64,000 bases of DNA from Duganella aceris (GTDB taxonomy: Bacteria; Pseudomonadota; Gammaproteobacteria; Burkholderiales; Burkholderiaceae_D): NCBI RefSeq assembly GCF_011090165.1, contig NZ_JAADJT010000014.1, positions 62,001 through 126,000 on the forward strand. Reading direction: 5' to 3'. A program made the translations under genes and the position numbers. Positions 34,852 to 43,617 of the stretch are shown here, piece after piece. Below the pieces are notes generated by a model. The model did not search any database, was not told the DNA's origin, and saw only the letters and a list, made by a program, of their open reading frames with translations. Position 1 is the first letter of the stretch. Each line of letters opens with the position of its first letter.

Positions 34852-36041
34852 GTCAGCCCATCGTCCGCAGTCTGCTGGAAACCGATTTATACAAATTCAC
34901 CATGTGGCAGGCGCTGCTGCATGGCCACCCGAACTCGCACACCGAGTATGAATTCGTCTGCCGCAACACCCCGGCCTATCCGCTGGCCGAGCTGTGCGAG
35001 GCGGTCGAGCGCGAGCTGGACCACCTGTGCTCGATGGGCTTCGCCGAGGACGAGCTGAACTACCTGCGCTCGCTGCGCTACATGAAGAGCGACTTCGTCG
35101 ACTTCCTGACGGTGTTCCGCTTCCAGCGCAAGTTCATCGAGGTGCGCGCCGACGGCGACGCGCTGGTGATCCACGCCCGTGGCCCGCAGGTGCACGTGAT
35201 GGGCTTCGAGATCTACGTGCTGTACATCGTCAACGAACTGTACTTCCGCCGCTTCGACCAGGCCGCCGCGCTGGCCGAGGGCCGCGCCCGCCTCAATGCC
35301 AAGCTGGCCGCGCTGCGCGCCTTCGGCGACGAACCGGCGCACCGCAACCCGTTCGAGTTTTCCGACTTCGGCACCCGCCGCCGCTTTTCCGGCGCCTGGC
35401 ACGACGAGGTGGTGCAAAAGCTGGCGCGCGAAGTGCCGCAGTATTTCAAGGGCACCTCCAACGTCTACCAGGCGATGAAATTCAACCTGGTGCCGATCGG
35501 CACCATGGCGCACGAATACATGCAATCGTTCCAGGCCTTCGGCGTGCGGCTGCGCGACTTCCAGAAGGCGTCGCTGGAAGCCTGGGTGCAGGAATACCGG
35601 GGCGACCTCGGCGTCGCGCTGACCGACGTGGTCGGCATGGACGCCTTCCTCGACGACTTCGACCTGTACTTCGCCAAGCTGTTCGACGGCCTGCGCCACG
35701 ACTCCGGCGATCCGGTGGTGTGGGGCGAAAAGGCGCTGGCGCACTACGCCGCGCTGCGCATCGACGCCAAGACCAAGCGGCTGGTGTTCTCCGACGGCCT
35801 CAACCTGGAAAGCGCCTTCGGCCTGTACCGCCATTTCGCCGACCGCATCATGACCGGCTTCGGCATCGGCACCCACCTGACCAACGACGTCGGCCTGACG
35901 CCGCTCAACATCGTCATGAAGCTGGTCTGCTGCAACGGCCAGTCGGTGGCCAAGTTGTCGGACTCGCCCGGCAAGACCGTCTGCAAGGACGAAACCTTCC
36001 TCGCCTACCTGCGCCAGGTGTTCCACCACCCGGCGGCCTGA
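34848..36041 (+). CDS. pncB: Nicotinate phosphoribosyltransferase
   Basis: Makes nicotinate mononucleotide from nicotinate, PRPP and ATP (Preiss-Handler NAD salvage). The 397-residue protein has LLETDLYKFTMWQALL at the start, FGTRRRFSGAWHDEV near residue 180, the autophosphorylated His in GTMAHEYMQ near 220, LRHDSGDPVVWGEKALAHY near 285 and KLSDSPGKTVCKDE near the end, all as in E. coli PncB. It overlaps the nicotinamidase-like gene upstream and is followed one base later by a GGDEF-EAL gene. Confidence 0.95.
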   Translation: MSQPIVRSLLETDLYKFTMWQALLHGHPNSHTEYEFVCRNTPAYPLAELCEAVERELDHLCSMGFAEDELNYLRSLRYMKSDFVDFLTVFRFQRKFIEVRADGDALVIHARGPQVHVMGFEIYVLYIVNELYFRRFDQAAALAEGRARLNAKLAALRAFGDEPAHRNPFEFSDFGTRRRFSGAWHDEVVQKLAREVPQYFKGTSNVYQAMKFNLVPIGTMAHEYMQSFQAFGVRLRDFQKASLEAWVQEYRGDLGVALTDVVGMDAFLDDFDLYFAKLFDGLRHDSGDPVVWGEKALAHYAALRIDAKTKRLVFSDGLNLESAFGLYRHFADRIMTGFGIGTHLTNDVGLTPLNIVMKLVCCNGQSVAKLSDSPGKTVCKDETFLAYLRQVFHHPAA

Positions 36042-36042
36042 G

Positions 36043-38340
36043 ATGACTTATCTGTACCTGGCCAATTTCGGCCTGTATCTGATCGTCGGACTGGGCTTGC
36101 TGCGGGTGTGGCGGCGCCATCCGGGCCAGGCGTTCGCGCGCGACATGGGCTGGTCGACGCTGTTCGCCACGCTGCTGCCGGTCGGCTACCTGCTGCACAC
36201 CGAGGCGCCGGCGCTGCTGGCCCGCCTCGGCCTGCCGCTGGTGGTGGCCGGCGCCGTGCCCAACCTGCTGTTCCTCAGTTCCGGCGTCGCCCGGCTGGCC
36301 GGACGGCGCCTGCCGCGCGTCGCGGCGGCGGCGATCGTGCTGGCCGCGCTGCTGGCGGTGGGGGCGTCGGCGAGCGGTAACACGTTCCTGTACTGGTCGC
36401 TGTTCAACATGACCATGCTGACCGGCGTCGGCCTGCTGGCGACCCGTTGGATGTGGCGCAACCCGTCGCTGGACCGGCTGGTCGGCCCGCTGCTGATCCT
36501 GCTGGGCCTGAGCCAGCTGCTGCTGACCGTGTTCGGTTCGCACGGCATGGCCGCCAGCCTGCTGGTCGGCACCTTGCTGCGATCGGCGATCGGCGCGGTG
36601 TTCGGGCTGTCGGCGCTGGACGGCGCGGTGCGCGACGCCGGCAAGCTGGCGGCGCGCTTCCAGATGCTGACCGAGCACTCGGTGCAGGGCGTGGCGGTCA
36701 CCGACGGCGCCCGCATCCTGTACGCCAATCCGGCGCTGCGGCAGATCTACGGCATGCCGCTGGGCCTGGGCGCCTACACCGTGTTTGCCGACCTGCCGCC
36801 GGAAAGCTTCAGCGACGAAACCCTGCAACATCATCATCGGCTGCTGCAAAGCGGCCAGCAGGACATCGCCAGCTGGGAAGGACGGCGCGAAGTGGCCGGC
36901 GGACGCGAGCTGGAGCTGCGCTTCGAAGCCTGGCGGGTCGAATGGGACGGCGTCGCCGCCACCCAGATCCTGATCACCGACGACACCGAGCGCAACGCCA
37001 GCGCGCGCGAACTGCTGCACCAGGCGACGCACGACAAGCTGACCGGCCTGCCGAACCGCACGGTGCTGATGCAACGGCTGAAGGAATACTGCTTCCTGGC
37101 CGACGGCTCGCTGCAATGCACGCTGGTGGTGCTCAACATCGACCGCTTCAAGCTGTTCAACCAGAGCCAGGGCCATGTCACCGGCGACCATCTGCTGAAG
37201 GCGTTCGCGGCCAAGCTGAAGGACGTGCTGGGCGCGCGCGCCGAGCTGATCCGGCTGGGCGGCGACGAATTCGCCATCGTCGACCCGGACGCGGTCAACG
37301 CGCGCGACATCGCCGGCCGGCTGCAAAGCGTCTGCGTGCAGGCGCTCAAGGTGCCGGGCGGCGAATACTTCATCGACGCCTCGATGGGCATGGCGGTGTT
37401 CCCCGACCATGCCGGCAACGCCGAAGCGCTGCTGCGCGCCGCCAACGCCGCCATGTACCAGGCCAAGCGCACGCCGGGCACGGCGCTGGCGATGGCCGAG
37501 CAACGCTTCGAGCAGATGTCGAGCCTGTCGCTGGAAAACGAACAGGCGCTGCGCAAGGGCATCAAGCAACAGGAAATCTACCTCGACTACCAGCCCAAGA
37601 TCGACGCCGTCAGCGGCCGGCTGCTGGGCTTCGAAGCGCTGGCGCGCTGGCAGCGGCCGGGCATCGGCCTGGTCAGCCCGGTGGAATTCATCGTCATCGC
37701 CGAACGCACCGGCCTGATCCAGGAACTGGGCGCCGTGTTGCTGGAACGCGCCTGCCGCCAGATCGCCGCCTGGCGCGCCGAGCTGGGCGACTGCGTGCCG
37801 GTGGCGGTCAACGTCTCGCCGCTGCAGCTGCTCAATCGCGGCTTCCCGCAGCTGGTGGAACGGATTCTGGCCGACAGCGGCGTGCCGGCGCGTTGCCTGA
37901 CGCTGGAGATCACCGAAAGCGCGGCGGTCGATAATCTGGACGATACGCAAGCGCAGCTGCAGCGGCTGAGCGAGCTGGGCATCGAAGTCGCGATGGACGA
38001 TTTCGGCACCGGTTTCTCGTCGCTGGGCATGCTGCGCCAGCTGCCGTTGCGCACCTTGAAGATCGACCGGGGATTGATCGAGCCCTTGCCGGCGCCGGAC
38101 GCGGTGGCGGTGGTCACGGCGATCTGCCAGCTGGCCTCGGCCTTGAACTTGCAGGTGGTGGCCGAGGGCATCGAAACCGAAGCGCAGGCCAAGGCCGCGC
38201 GCGATGCCGGCTGCCAGGAACTGCAAGGATTCTTCTACGCGCGGCCGCTGACGGTGGCCGACGCCGGCGACTGGATGCGGCGGCTGCTGGCCGGCGAAGC
38301 GTCCGGCGGCCTGCGCGACGCCGAACCGGTGGCCGGTTAG
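36043..38340 (+). CDS. Membrane-bound GGDEF-EAL protein with PAS domain (cyclic di-GMP turnover)
   Basis: 765 residues. About seven membrane helices fill residues 1-200, a PAS-like segment follows (about 205-320, LTEHSVQGVAVTDGARILYANPA), then GGDEF (about 325-490) and EAL (about 505-755). The GGDEF motif is intact (IRLGGDEFAIV), as are EAL (GFEALARWQRP) and the metal motif MDDFGTGFSSL, so it could both make and break c-di-GMP; net activity cannot be told from sequence. The start lies one base after the pncB stop, so it is probably in the NAD-salvage transcript. Confidence 0.92.
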   Translation: MTYLYLANFGLYLIVGLGLLRVWRRHPGQAFARDMGWSTLFATLLPVGYLLHTEAPALLARLGLPLVVAGAVPNLLFLSSGVARLAGRRLPRVAAAAIVLAALLAVGASASGNTFLYWSLFNMTMLTGVGLLATRWMWRNPSLDRLVGPLLILLGLSQLLLTVFGSHGMAASLLVGTLLRSAIGAVFGLSALDGAVRDAGKLAARFQMLTEHSVQGVAVTDGARILYANPALRQIYGMPLGLGAYTVFADLPPESFSDETLQHHHRLLQSGQQDIASWEGRREVAGGRELELRFEAWRVEWDGVAATQILITDDTERNASARELLHQATHDKLTGLPNRTVLMQRLKEYCFLADGSLQCTLVVLNIDRFKLFNQSQGHVTGDHLLKAFAAKLKDVLGARAELIRLGGDEFAIVDPDAVNARDIAGRLQSVCVQALKVPGGEYFIDASMGMAVFPDHAGNAEALLRAANAAMYQAKRTPGTALAMAEQRFEQMSSLSLENEQALRKGIKQQEIYLDYQPKIDAVSGRLLGFEALARWQRPGIGLVSPVEFIVIAERTGLIQELGAVLLERACRQIAAWRAELGDCVPVAVNVSPLQLLNRGFPQLVERILADSGVPARCLTLEITESAAVDNLDDTQAQLQRLSELGIEVAMDDFGTGFSSLGMLRQLPLRTLKIDRGLIEPLPAPDAVAVVTAICQLASALNLQVVAEGIETEAQAKAARDAGCQELQGFFYARPLTVADAGDWMRRLLAGEASGGLRDAEPVAG

Positions 38341-38359
38341 GCGCCGCCCAAGCGCTCGG

Positions 38360-38662
38360 TCAGGCCGAGCTGGCGCCGAAGCCGCCCATGATGGAATCGG
38401 CCTTGTCCTGCTCGTCGTCGTCGTAGATGTCGACGGTCAGCATGGCGCCGCTGCGCTGGCGGGCTTGCGCCGCCGCCGCCGGGCCGCCGGGCGTCAGCGC
38501 GTCGAGCAGGTTGCCGACGGTGCTGGTCGCCACGCTGGGCGGCAGCGTCGTATGCTTGGTCAGCTTGACCGACGACGGCGGAAAGCCGCTGGACAGCAGG
38601 GCGCTGCGGGCGCTCTCGGCGTCCGTCACTTGTTCGAAATTACGATGGATGGTGCGGGTCAT
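38360..38662 (-). CDS. Small general-stress-like protein, unknown function
   Basis: A 100-residue protein beginning MTRTIHRNFEQVTDAESARSAL, with a ferredoxin-like 'flipping' start (FDxxxxAxxALxxxGFPPSSVKL) as in short stress proteins related to YflT/GsiB-type annotations, then a Gly/Ala-rich segment and an acidic end (TVDIYDDDEQDKADS). GGAGG precedes the ATG. Assignment is tentative. Confidence 0.6.
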   Translation of the reverse strand: MTRTIHRNFEQVTDAESARSALLSSGFPPSSVKLTKHTTLPPSVATSTVGNLLDALTPGGPAAAAQARQRSGAMLTVDIYDDDEQDKADSIMGGFGASSA

Positions 38663-38674
38663 GATCGCCTCCTG

Positions 38675-38974
38675 TTAAAAACCGGCCACAACGGTCTCGA
38701 AATGCTCGACCTTGGGCGTTTGCGCGAAATGGCCGCCGACCAGGCCGCGCCAGAGCTGGAACGCCTCGCTGCCGCGGAAGTCCACGGTATGGTTCTCCAG
38801 CGTCGCCCAGCCGATCACCAGATGATAGGTATCCGGCGTCTCGATATCGCGGTCGAGCCGCATCGACTGGCAGCCGGTGGCGGCCTTGAACAGCGGCACG
38901 GCCTCGGCGACGCCGGCCTGGAACGCGGTATGGGAATCCGGCTTGATGTACAGCTCGGCGATTTCGTAAATCAT
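38675..38974 (-). CDS. ABM-domain (antibiotic biosynthesis monooxygenase-like) protein
   Basis: A 99-residue ferredoxin-like protein of the dimeric alpha-beta barrel superfamily: IYEIAELYIKPDSHTAFQAGV, GCQSMRLDRDIETPDTYHLVIGWATLENH and FRGSEAFQLWRGL. Such proteins include monooxygenases and small unknowns. The ATG at 38974 is preferred over 38980 because AAGGA then sits 5 nt upstream. It lies 12 bp before the stress-like gene on the same strand. Confidence 0.78.
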   Translation of the reverse strand: MIYEIAELYIKPDSHTAFQAGVAEAVPLFKAATGCQSMRLDRDIETPDTYHLVIGWATLENHTVDFRGSEAFQLWRGLVGGHFAQTPKVEHFETVVAGF

Positions 38975-39011
38975 GGGCATCCTTGGTGGCGGGTGATGCC
39001 CCTATTGTGCC

Positions 39012-39644
39012 TCAACTGGCCGGCGTGCGCAGGATGAAACGCATGGCCTGGCGCGCCAGCTCCGGCACGTCGGCGCCGCTGCCCGGCTTGTACCACTGCA
39101 CGGTCCAGTTCAGCGCGCCGAAGATCAGCAGGCGGTCGAACTGCGACGGCATCGCCCAATCGCCCGAATGGTGCAGTGCGGCGATCGCGCGGTCCCACAC
39201 CGCCTCGTAGCGGTCCTTCAGCGCCACCAGCCGCAGCCGCGACGACTCATCGAGCGAACGCCACTCGTACAGCAGCACCGCGATGAAATGGTGGTCGGGC
39301 GCCAGCAGGGTGTGCAGATGGGCCTCGACCAGGCGGTGCAGCATCTCGACCGGCGACAGCGGCTCGCTGGCGATGGCCTCGATCTCGGCCAGCGAGCGCA
39401 GCAGGCCCTGTTCCATGATCGCCTCGAGGATGTCCTGCTTGGTCTTGAAATGGTAGAACCAGCTGCCGGCCTGGATCCCGGCGGCGGCGGCGATGTCGCG
39501 CACGGTGGTGCTCTCGTAGCCTTTAACGCGGAACAACTGCGCCGACTTCTCGATCAATTCGGCGCGCAGTCCCCCGCTTTCCCCTTTGTGGGGCCGCCCG
39601 CGTTTCTTCGGGCTGGGGGCATCGTGGACGGCGGCGTCGGGCAT
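39012..39644 (-). CDS. TetR/AcrR-family repressor
   Basis: 210 residues with an N-terminal helix-turn-helix (STTVRDIAAAAGIQAGSWFYHFKTKQDILEAI near residues 44-75) preceded by a basic tail KKRGRPHKGE. The C-terminal ligand domain is of the TetR_C type. It may regulate the ABM and stress-like genes downstream or a gene elsewhere; no operator was identified. Confidence 0.85.
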   Translation of the reverse strand: MPDAAVHDAPSPKKRGRPHKGESGGLRAELIEKSAQLFRVKGYESTTVRDIAAAAGIQAGSWFYHFKTKQDILEAIMEQGLLRSLAEIEAIASEPLSPVEMLHRLVEAHLHTLLAPDHHFIAVLLYEWRSLDESSRLRLVALKDRYEAVWDRAIAALHHSGDWAMPSQFDRLLIFGALNWTVQWYKPGSGADVPELARQAMRFILRTPAS

Positions 39645-39853
39645 GGCGTGGGCGGGCGCTGGGATGATGTAACTGTCATTTTAATGCAGTGGTAGCGCGA
39701 TCAATCGAAATTCTGATGCGGATCCTCCCTTTTGGTATGGAAGTTGGACGGATTTGTGCTGCGTTGCAACAGAAAGCCGCCGGCGCGCACTTGAGACGGA
39801 TCAAACGGAGGCGTAATCACAGGGCTAGCATGGGGAAGCACCGGGAGCCGAAG

Positions 39854-40696
39854 ATGAACGATATGCCAACAGCCGCGCTTGACATCGGCAATTCCGCCGA
39901 CGAGGATGAGGACATGGACACCACGATCGACACGCTACGACAGGACATGGGCGCCGGCTTCAGGGAGGTCAACGGCCGGATAGGCGAGCTGCACCGGGAA
40001 GTCACGGCCCGGATCGACGACTTGCGCAAAGAGACGGCGGACAACTTCAAGCTGGTGAATGCGCAGATTCATGAAGTGCGCAAGGAAAGCTCCGACAACT
40101 TCAAGCTGGTGAATGCCCAGATTCATGAAGTGCGTAAGGAAAGCTCCGACAACTTCAAGCTGGTGAATGCGCAGATCCATGAAGTGCGCGTGGCCAGCCT
40201 CGATAATTTCAAGCTGGTGAGCGTCCAGATTCAGGAAGCAAGGAAGGAGAGCGCCGACAACTTCAAGCTGGTGGATGCCAAGATCGTCGACAATTTCAAG
40301 CTTGTGGATGCCAAGATATCGGAGGCACGCAGAGAGAGCCTGGATAACTTCAGACTGATAGAGGCCAAGATCGCGGAGGCTCACACGAAGAGCTTTGATA
40401 ACTTCAGGCTGATGGAGGCCAAGATCGAGGAGGCTCACACGAAGAGCTTTGACAACTTCAGGCTGATCGAGGCCAAGATCGATGACTCTCGGCGGGAAAG
40501 CGCCGCGCTGATTGCGCGTGCGGAGGATCACCTTAATGAACAGCGCCGGGAAATGAACGCGCACATCGAACTGCTCAGAAGCGAAAGCTATCACCGTATG
40601 GGCCGCAGCGACACGCAATTCCGTTGGACGATAGGGCTGGTGGTGGCCGCGATGATCGCCCTGGCGGGCTGGATCAGCAAAGTACAACTTCACTGA
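39854..40696 (+). CDS. Tail-anchored coiled-coil protein with nine 18-residue repeats
   Basis: 280 residues, unknown function. An acidic N-terminus is followed by helical repeats of the form ESxDNFKLVNAQIHEVRK. The DNF motif starts at residues 63, 81, 99, 117, 135, 146, 164, 182 and 200: steps of 18 except one of 11, which is exactly one heptad short. The end is a single membrane span (FRWTIGLVVAAMIALAGWI, about 257-275) and five residues, so the rod should face the cytoplasm from the inner membrane, or the reverse. I start at the ATG 39854 with GGGAG upstream; the open frame continues upstream but is not protein-like. Confidence 0.75.
   Translation: MNDMPTAALDIGNSADEDEDMDTTIDTLRQDMGAGFREVNGRIGELHREVTARIDDLRKETADNFKLVNAQIHEVRKESSDNFKLVNAQIHEVRKESSDNFKLVNAQIHEVRVASLDNFKLVSVQIQEARKESADNFKLVDAKIVDNFKLVDAKISEARRESLDNFRLIEAKIAEAHTKSFDNFRLMEAKIEEAHTKSFDNFRLIEAKIDDSRRESAALIARAEDHLNEQRREMNAHIELLRSESYHRMGRSDTQFRWTIGLVVAAMIALAGWISKVQLH
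40040..40480 (+). repeat. 54-bp tandem repeats within the coiled-coil gene
   Basis: Nine in-frame units, nearly identical in the first three copies (GACAACTTCAAGCTGGTGAA and so on) and diverging later. One unit is shortened by 21 bp. Confidence 0.85.
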
Positions 40697-40879
40697 AGGA
40701 AAGTGGTGCCGGTATATTTCCCGACCGCCGGCGCCGGTAGTAGACGCCTGCGGGAGGCGCTAGTTTTTGGTTCTATGTGAGAACTGCAGCCATGATAACG
40801 GCCGAATATGACGGGCGTTTGACGTGGGTTCTGGGAAAGCTGCGGAGCGGGGCAAAGTGCTGTAGAATGACAAGTCTGT

Positions 40880-41240
40880 GGGGACGACCTGGTTTCGACG
40901 TGGGTTGCAAAGCAGAGCAGGGCATACCGAGGGCTGGTTACCTCGTAAATACACCCAGAAAAAACTTAACTGCAAACGATAACTCGTACGCACTGGCAGC
41001 TTAATTGCTGTTAGCTCCACAACACCTCGTCCCTGGGGTGGGCCGTTAAAAGCTGTGGAGTCATTTACAGGGACTCGCGCTGTGAGGGGTCACTTCAATC
41101 AGCGCTAAATCTAAGGTGAATCGCTAGTCCAAAACGTGCACGTCCGTGTTGTACTGGTTAAATTAAATGATAGTGCTAAGTATGTAGAACTGTCTGTGGA
41201 GTGCTTGCGGACGCGGGTTCGATTCCCGCCGTCTCCACCA
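40880..41240 (+). ncRNA. ssrA: Transfer-messenger RNA
   Basis: Rescues stalled ribosomes. The 5' end GGGGACGACCTGGTTTCGAC pairs with the 3' end GACGCGGGTTCGATTCCCGC...GTCTCCACCA, including an encoded CCA and a T-loop GGTTCGATTCC. The tag frame (40972-41004) encodes ANDNSYALAA then TAA. It is one-piece, as in betaproteobacteria. A TAGAAT 12 nt before the mature 5' end is a likely -10. The 183 bp before it contain only this promoter and no gene. Confidence 0.95.
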
Positions 41241-41242
41241 CT

Positions 41243-41296
41243 GGATTCAAAACAAAGGCCCCGACGCGAAAGCGCCGGGGCCTTTGTTTTGAATCC
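41243..41296. terminator. Long hairpin after tmRNA
   Basis: A 21-bp near-perfect stem (GGATTCAAAACAAAGGCCCC and its complement) has an inner CGC-GAAA-GCG hairpin. It contains A- and T-runs so it can end transcription from either side. Confidence 0.8.
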
Positions 41297-41408
41297 TATC
41301 TAGAGTACAAAGCGGCCAAGACCACGTCCCGCAAAACAGAAAAACACCAAAAACCCGAGTACAATCAAAAGCTTGCGATCCGGCCAAACCGGAAATAAAA
41401 GCGGCGAA

Positions 41409-42563
41409 ATGTACCACGCTCCCCACCAATTCGAGCCGACTTCGCTGAGCGAACGGCAACGGGAGGAAGTTCTTCCTCTGGCGGAAAGTATTGCCCTTTG
41501 CTCCGTCAAACTCACCGCCGCCGCGCATGAAACGACGCGCGCCTCGCTTCGAGAACTGCTGCGGCAAATGAACTCGTTCTACAGCAACCGCATCGAAGGC
41601 CAGAGCACCCACCCTCGAAATATCGAGCGCGCCCTTCAGAGTGATTTCTCCCATCGACCATATGACGCACGACTACAGCGTATCGCCTTGGCGCACATCG
41701 GCGCTGAAAGAGAGATGGAGGCCAAGTCGCACGAAGGGCCGGCGCTGAAGTCCGCTTTTCTGATCGACGCTCACCGCGCGCTGTACGACCGGCTGACGCC
41801 GCAAGACCGCCTGTCCGATGACGGCGAAATCATCATCCCTGGACAGATCCGCACACGCGACGTCCAAGTCGCGCGGCATGTCGCGCCGATCGCCGCATCG
41901 TTACCAGCATTTCTTCAACGGCTAGACGAGGTCTACGGAAAAGCGCGCGGCTGGGATCGCATCCTGATCGACACCGCCTGCGCGCATCACCGCGTGGCGT
42001 GGGTTCATCCCTTCCTCGATGGGAACGGCAGGGCGGCGCGCCTGCAAACCCATTGCGCGCTATGGAAATTATCCGAAGGACTCTGGTCTCCAAGCAGGGG
42101 CTTCGCCAGGTCGACGCCCGCTTACTACGCAGCGCTGCACAACGCCGATGCTCCCCGTCAGGGCGACCTCGACGGCCGTGGCAACCTGAGCGCAGCAGGA
42201 CTGCTCACATGGGTGAAATATTTTCTGGAGATGTGCAACGACCAAGTGTCGTTCATGTCGAAGATGCTGGCGTTGGACGCGATCAAACCGCGCATCGAAG
42301 CGCTGCTGGTCGTGCGCCACATGAAGCGGGAGGCAATCCTCCCGTTGGTGCATATTTTTGGCTTGGGCCCCGTCGGGCGGGGGGAGTTTTCCCAAATGAC
42401 CGGTTTGGCGGAACGCAGCGCGCGCTCGTTGATGGCCACGCTGCTGGCGGACAGACTGCTCGTCAGCGATACGCCATATGGCCCGCTTCGATTCGGACTA
42501 CCGCTGGACGCGTTGGGCTTGCTGTTCCCGAACCTGTACCCCGAAGCGGACCTGCCGCTCTAA
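41409..42563 (+). CDS. Fic-domain protein (probable AMPylase)
   Basis: 384 residues. The core HPFLDGNGRAARL (near residue 205) matches HPFxDGNGRxxR, with the catalytic His and ATP-binding Gly/Arg. The inhibitory helix motif SNRIEG near residue 55 fits the class II pattern [ST]xxxE[GN], so the enzyme should be self-inhibited. The C-terminal part (FGLGPVGRGEFSQMTGLAERSARSLMATLLADRLL) looks like a winged helix. Fic proteins transfer AMP to target proteins; the target is unknown. It lies just after tmRNA, a common integration site, and its codon use appears less GC-biased than its neighbours. The ATG at 41409 is chosen over an upstream TTG. Confidence 0.88.
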   Translation: MYHAPHQFEPTSLSERQREEVLPLAESIALCSVKLTAAAHETTRASLRELLRQMNSFYSNRIEGQSTHPRNIERALQSDFSHRPYDARLQRIALAHIGAEREMEAKSHEGPALKSAFLIDAHRALYDRLTPQDRLSDDGEIIIPGQIRTRDVQVARHVAPIAASLPAFLQRLDEVYGKARGWDRILIDTACAHHRVAWVHPFLDGNGRAARLQTHCALWKLSEGLWSPSRGFARSTPAYYAALHNADAPRQGDLDGRGNLSAAGLLTWVKYFLEMCNDQVSFMSKMLALDAIKPRIEALLVVRHMKREAILPLVHIFGLGPVGRGEFSQMTGLAERSARSLMATLLADRLLVSDTPYGPLRFGLPLDALGLLFPNLYPEADLPL

Positions 42564-42656
42564 GTATGCTGTCGTACAGATGAACGGCGCGCATGCGCGC
42601 ATGATGCGTGTACTGGCCGTATCACCGGCCAATCCCCACCTCAAGGAAAATCCCCC

Positions 42657-43028
42657 ATGCCGTTCCAACACGCAGTCGTCTGGCTTGACCAGACCGAAGC
42701 CCATGTCATCCATTTCACCCGCGACGATGCCGACACCGAAGTCATCAAAACCACCTCGCAGCATCAGAAAGCCGGCGTGGTCGGCAACAACCGCGCCGAG
42801 CCGGACTTCGGCTATATGGATGAAGTGATCGCCGCGATCACCGATGCCAAGCAGATCCTGGTGGTCGGCCCCGGCATGGAAAAGCTGGCCTTCATGCGCC
42901 ACATGGCCAAGAGCCATGCCGAGACGGCGGACAAAGTGGTCAGCGTCGAGACCGTCGATCATCCGAACGACGGCCAGCTGCTGACCTATGCGCGCAAGTA
43001 CTTCGTCAAGGCCGACCTGACGCATTAA
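42657..43028 (+). CDS. eRF1-like 'translational machinery' small protein
   Basis: A 123-residue protein: HAVVWLDQTEAHVIHFTRDD at the start, AKQILVVGPGMEKLAFMRHM in the middle and VVSVETVDHPNDGQLLTYARKYF at the end. This pattern is shared by bacterial proteins annotated as translational machinery or host-attachment-like, with an eRF1/pelota-type fold. The function is not established. An AAGGA lies upstream. It is convergent with the AhpD-like gene, 3 bp apart. Confidence 0.7.
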   Translation: MPFQHAVVWLDQTEAHVIHFTRDDADTEVIKTTSQHQKAGVVGNNRAEPDFGYMDEVIAAITDAKQILVVGPGMEKLAFMRHMAKSHAETADKVVSVETVDHPNDGQLLTYARKYFVKADLTH

Positions 43029-43031
43029 GCC

Positions 43032-43496
43032 TTAGAAACCTGGCGCCGGCACTTCCGGGATCTGGTTGCGCAGGCTCAGGTTGATCAGGTTCCAACCCTT
43101 GATCACGGCGATGGCGTACCCCAGCTCCGCCGTTTCATTGTCGTTGAAATGCTTGCGCAATTCGACGTAGGCGGCGTCGGTGTCGTCCTTGTGCGGCAGC
43201 GCGTTGACCGCTTCGGCCCAGCCCAGCGCGGCGCGCTCGCGCTCGCTGAAGAACGGCGCTTCGCGCCAGCCGGCGATGGCGTTCAGGTGGCGCGGCTCGG
43301 CGCCTTGCTTGATCAGGTCGCGCCAATGCATGTCGACGCAGACGCCGCAGCCGTTGATCTGCGACACGCGCAGGTTGATCAGCTCAACCAGGCGCAAACC
43401 CAGCGAGCTTTTTTTGACCGACATCGACAGGCCGATCATGGCCTGCAGGTTGGCGGGAGCTTGTTCGAAGAAAGAAATACGGGCGGTATGGGTCAT
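43032..43496 (-). CDS. AhpD-like carboxymuconolactone decarboxylase-family protein
   Basis: 154 residues with the alkylhydroperoxidase core RVSQINGCGVCVDMHWRDLIKQG (CxxC and His near residue 55). These trimeric helical enzymes reduce peroxides through the Cys pair. ERERAALGWAEAVNALPH is the second family block. It is monocistronic. The 121-bp gap behind it carries no gene. Confidence 0.88.
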   Translation of the reverse strand: MTHTARISFFEQAPANLQAMIGLSMSVKKSSLGLRLVELINLRVSQINGCGVCVDMHWRDLIKQGAEPRHLNAIAGWREAPFFSERERAALGWAEAVNALPHKDDTDAAYVELRKHFNDNETAELGYAIAVIKGWNLINLSLRNQIPEVPAPGF

Positions 43497-43617
43497 GATG
43501 CGTCCTTCTGTTCAGGTTTGATCGCGCACGATTGCGCTCTCCATACCTATAAGACGGGACGACCTCGCCGCGTGTGACAGCTCTTTCAAAAAAACTCAAA
43601 AAAAACTCAAAAAATTT

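Noticed and set aside
40023..40500. CRISPR array
   Set aside because: The repeats are contiguous 54-bp in-frame coding units without unique spacers.
41221..42656. Genomic island integrated at ssrA with attR
   Set aside because: I found no second copy of the tmRNA 3' end, no integrase and no other mobile gene; only the Fic gene is suggestive.
43556..43617. A-rich stretch after the paralog genes as a promoter
   Set aside because: It lies downstream of both flanking minus-strand and divergent starts in an unclear place and shows no -10/-35 pair I could support.
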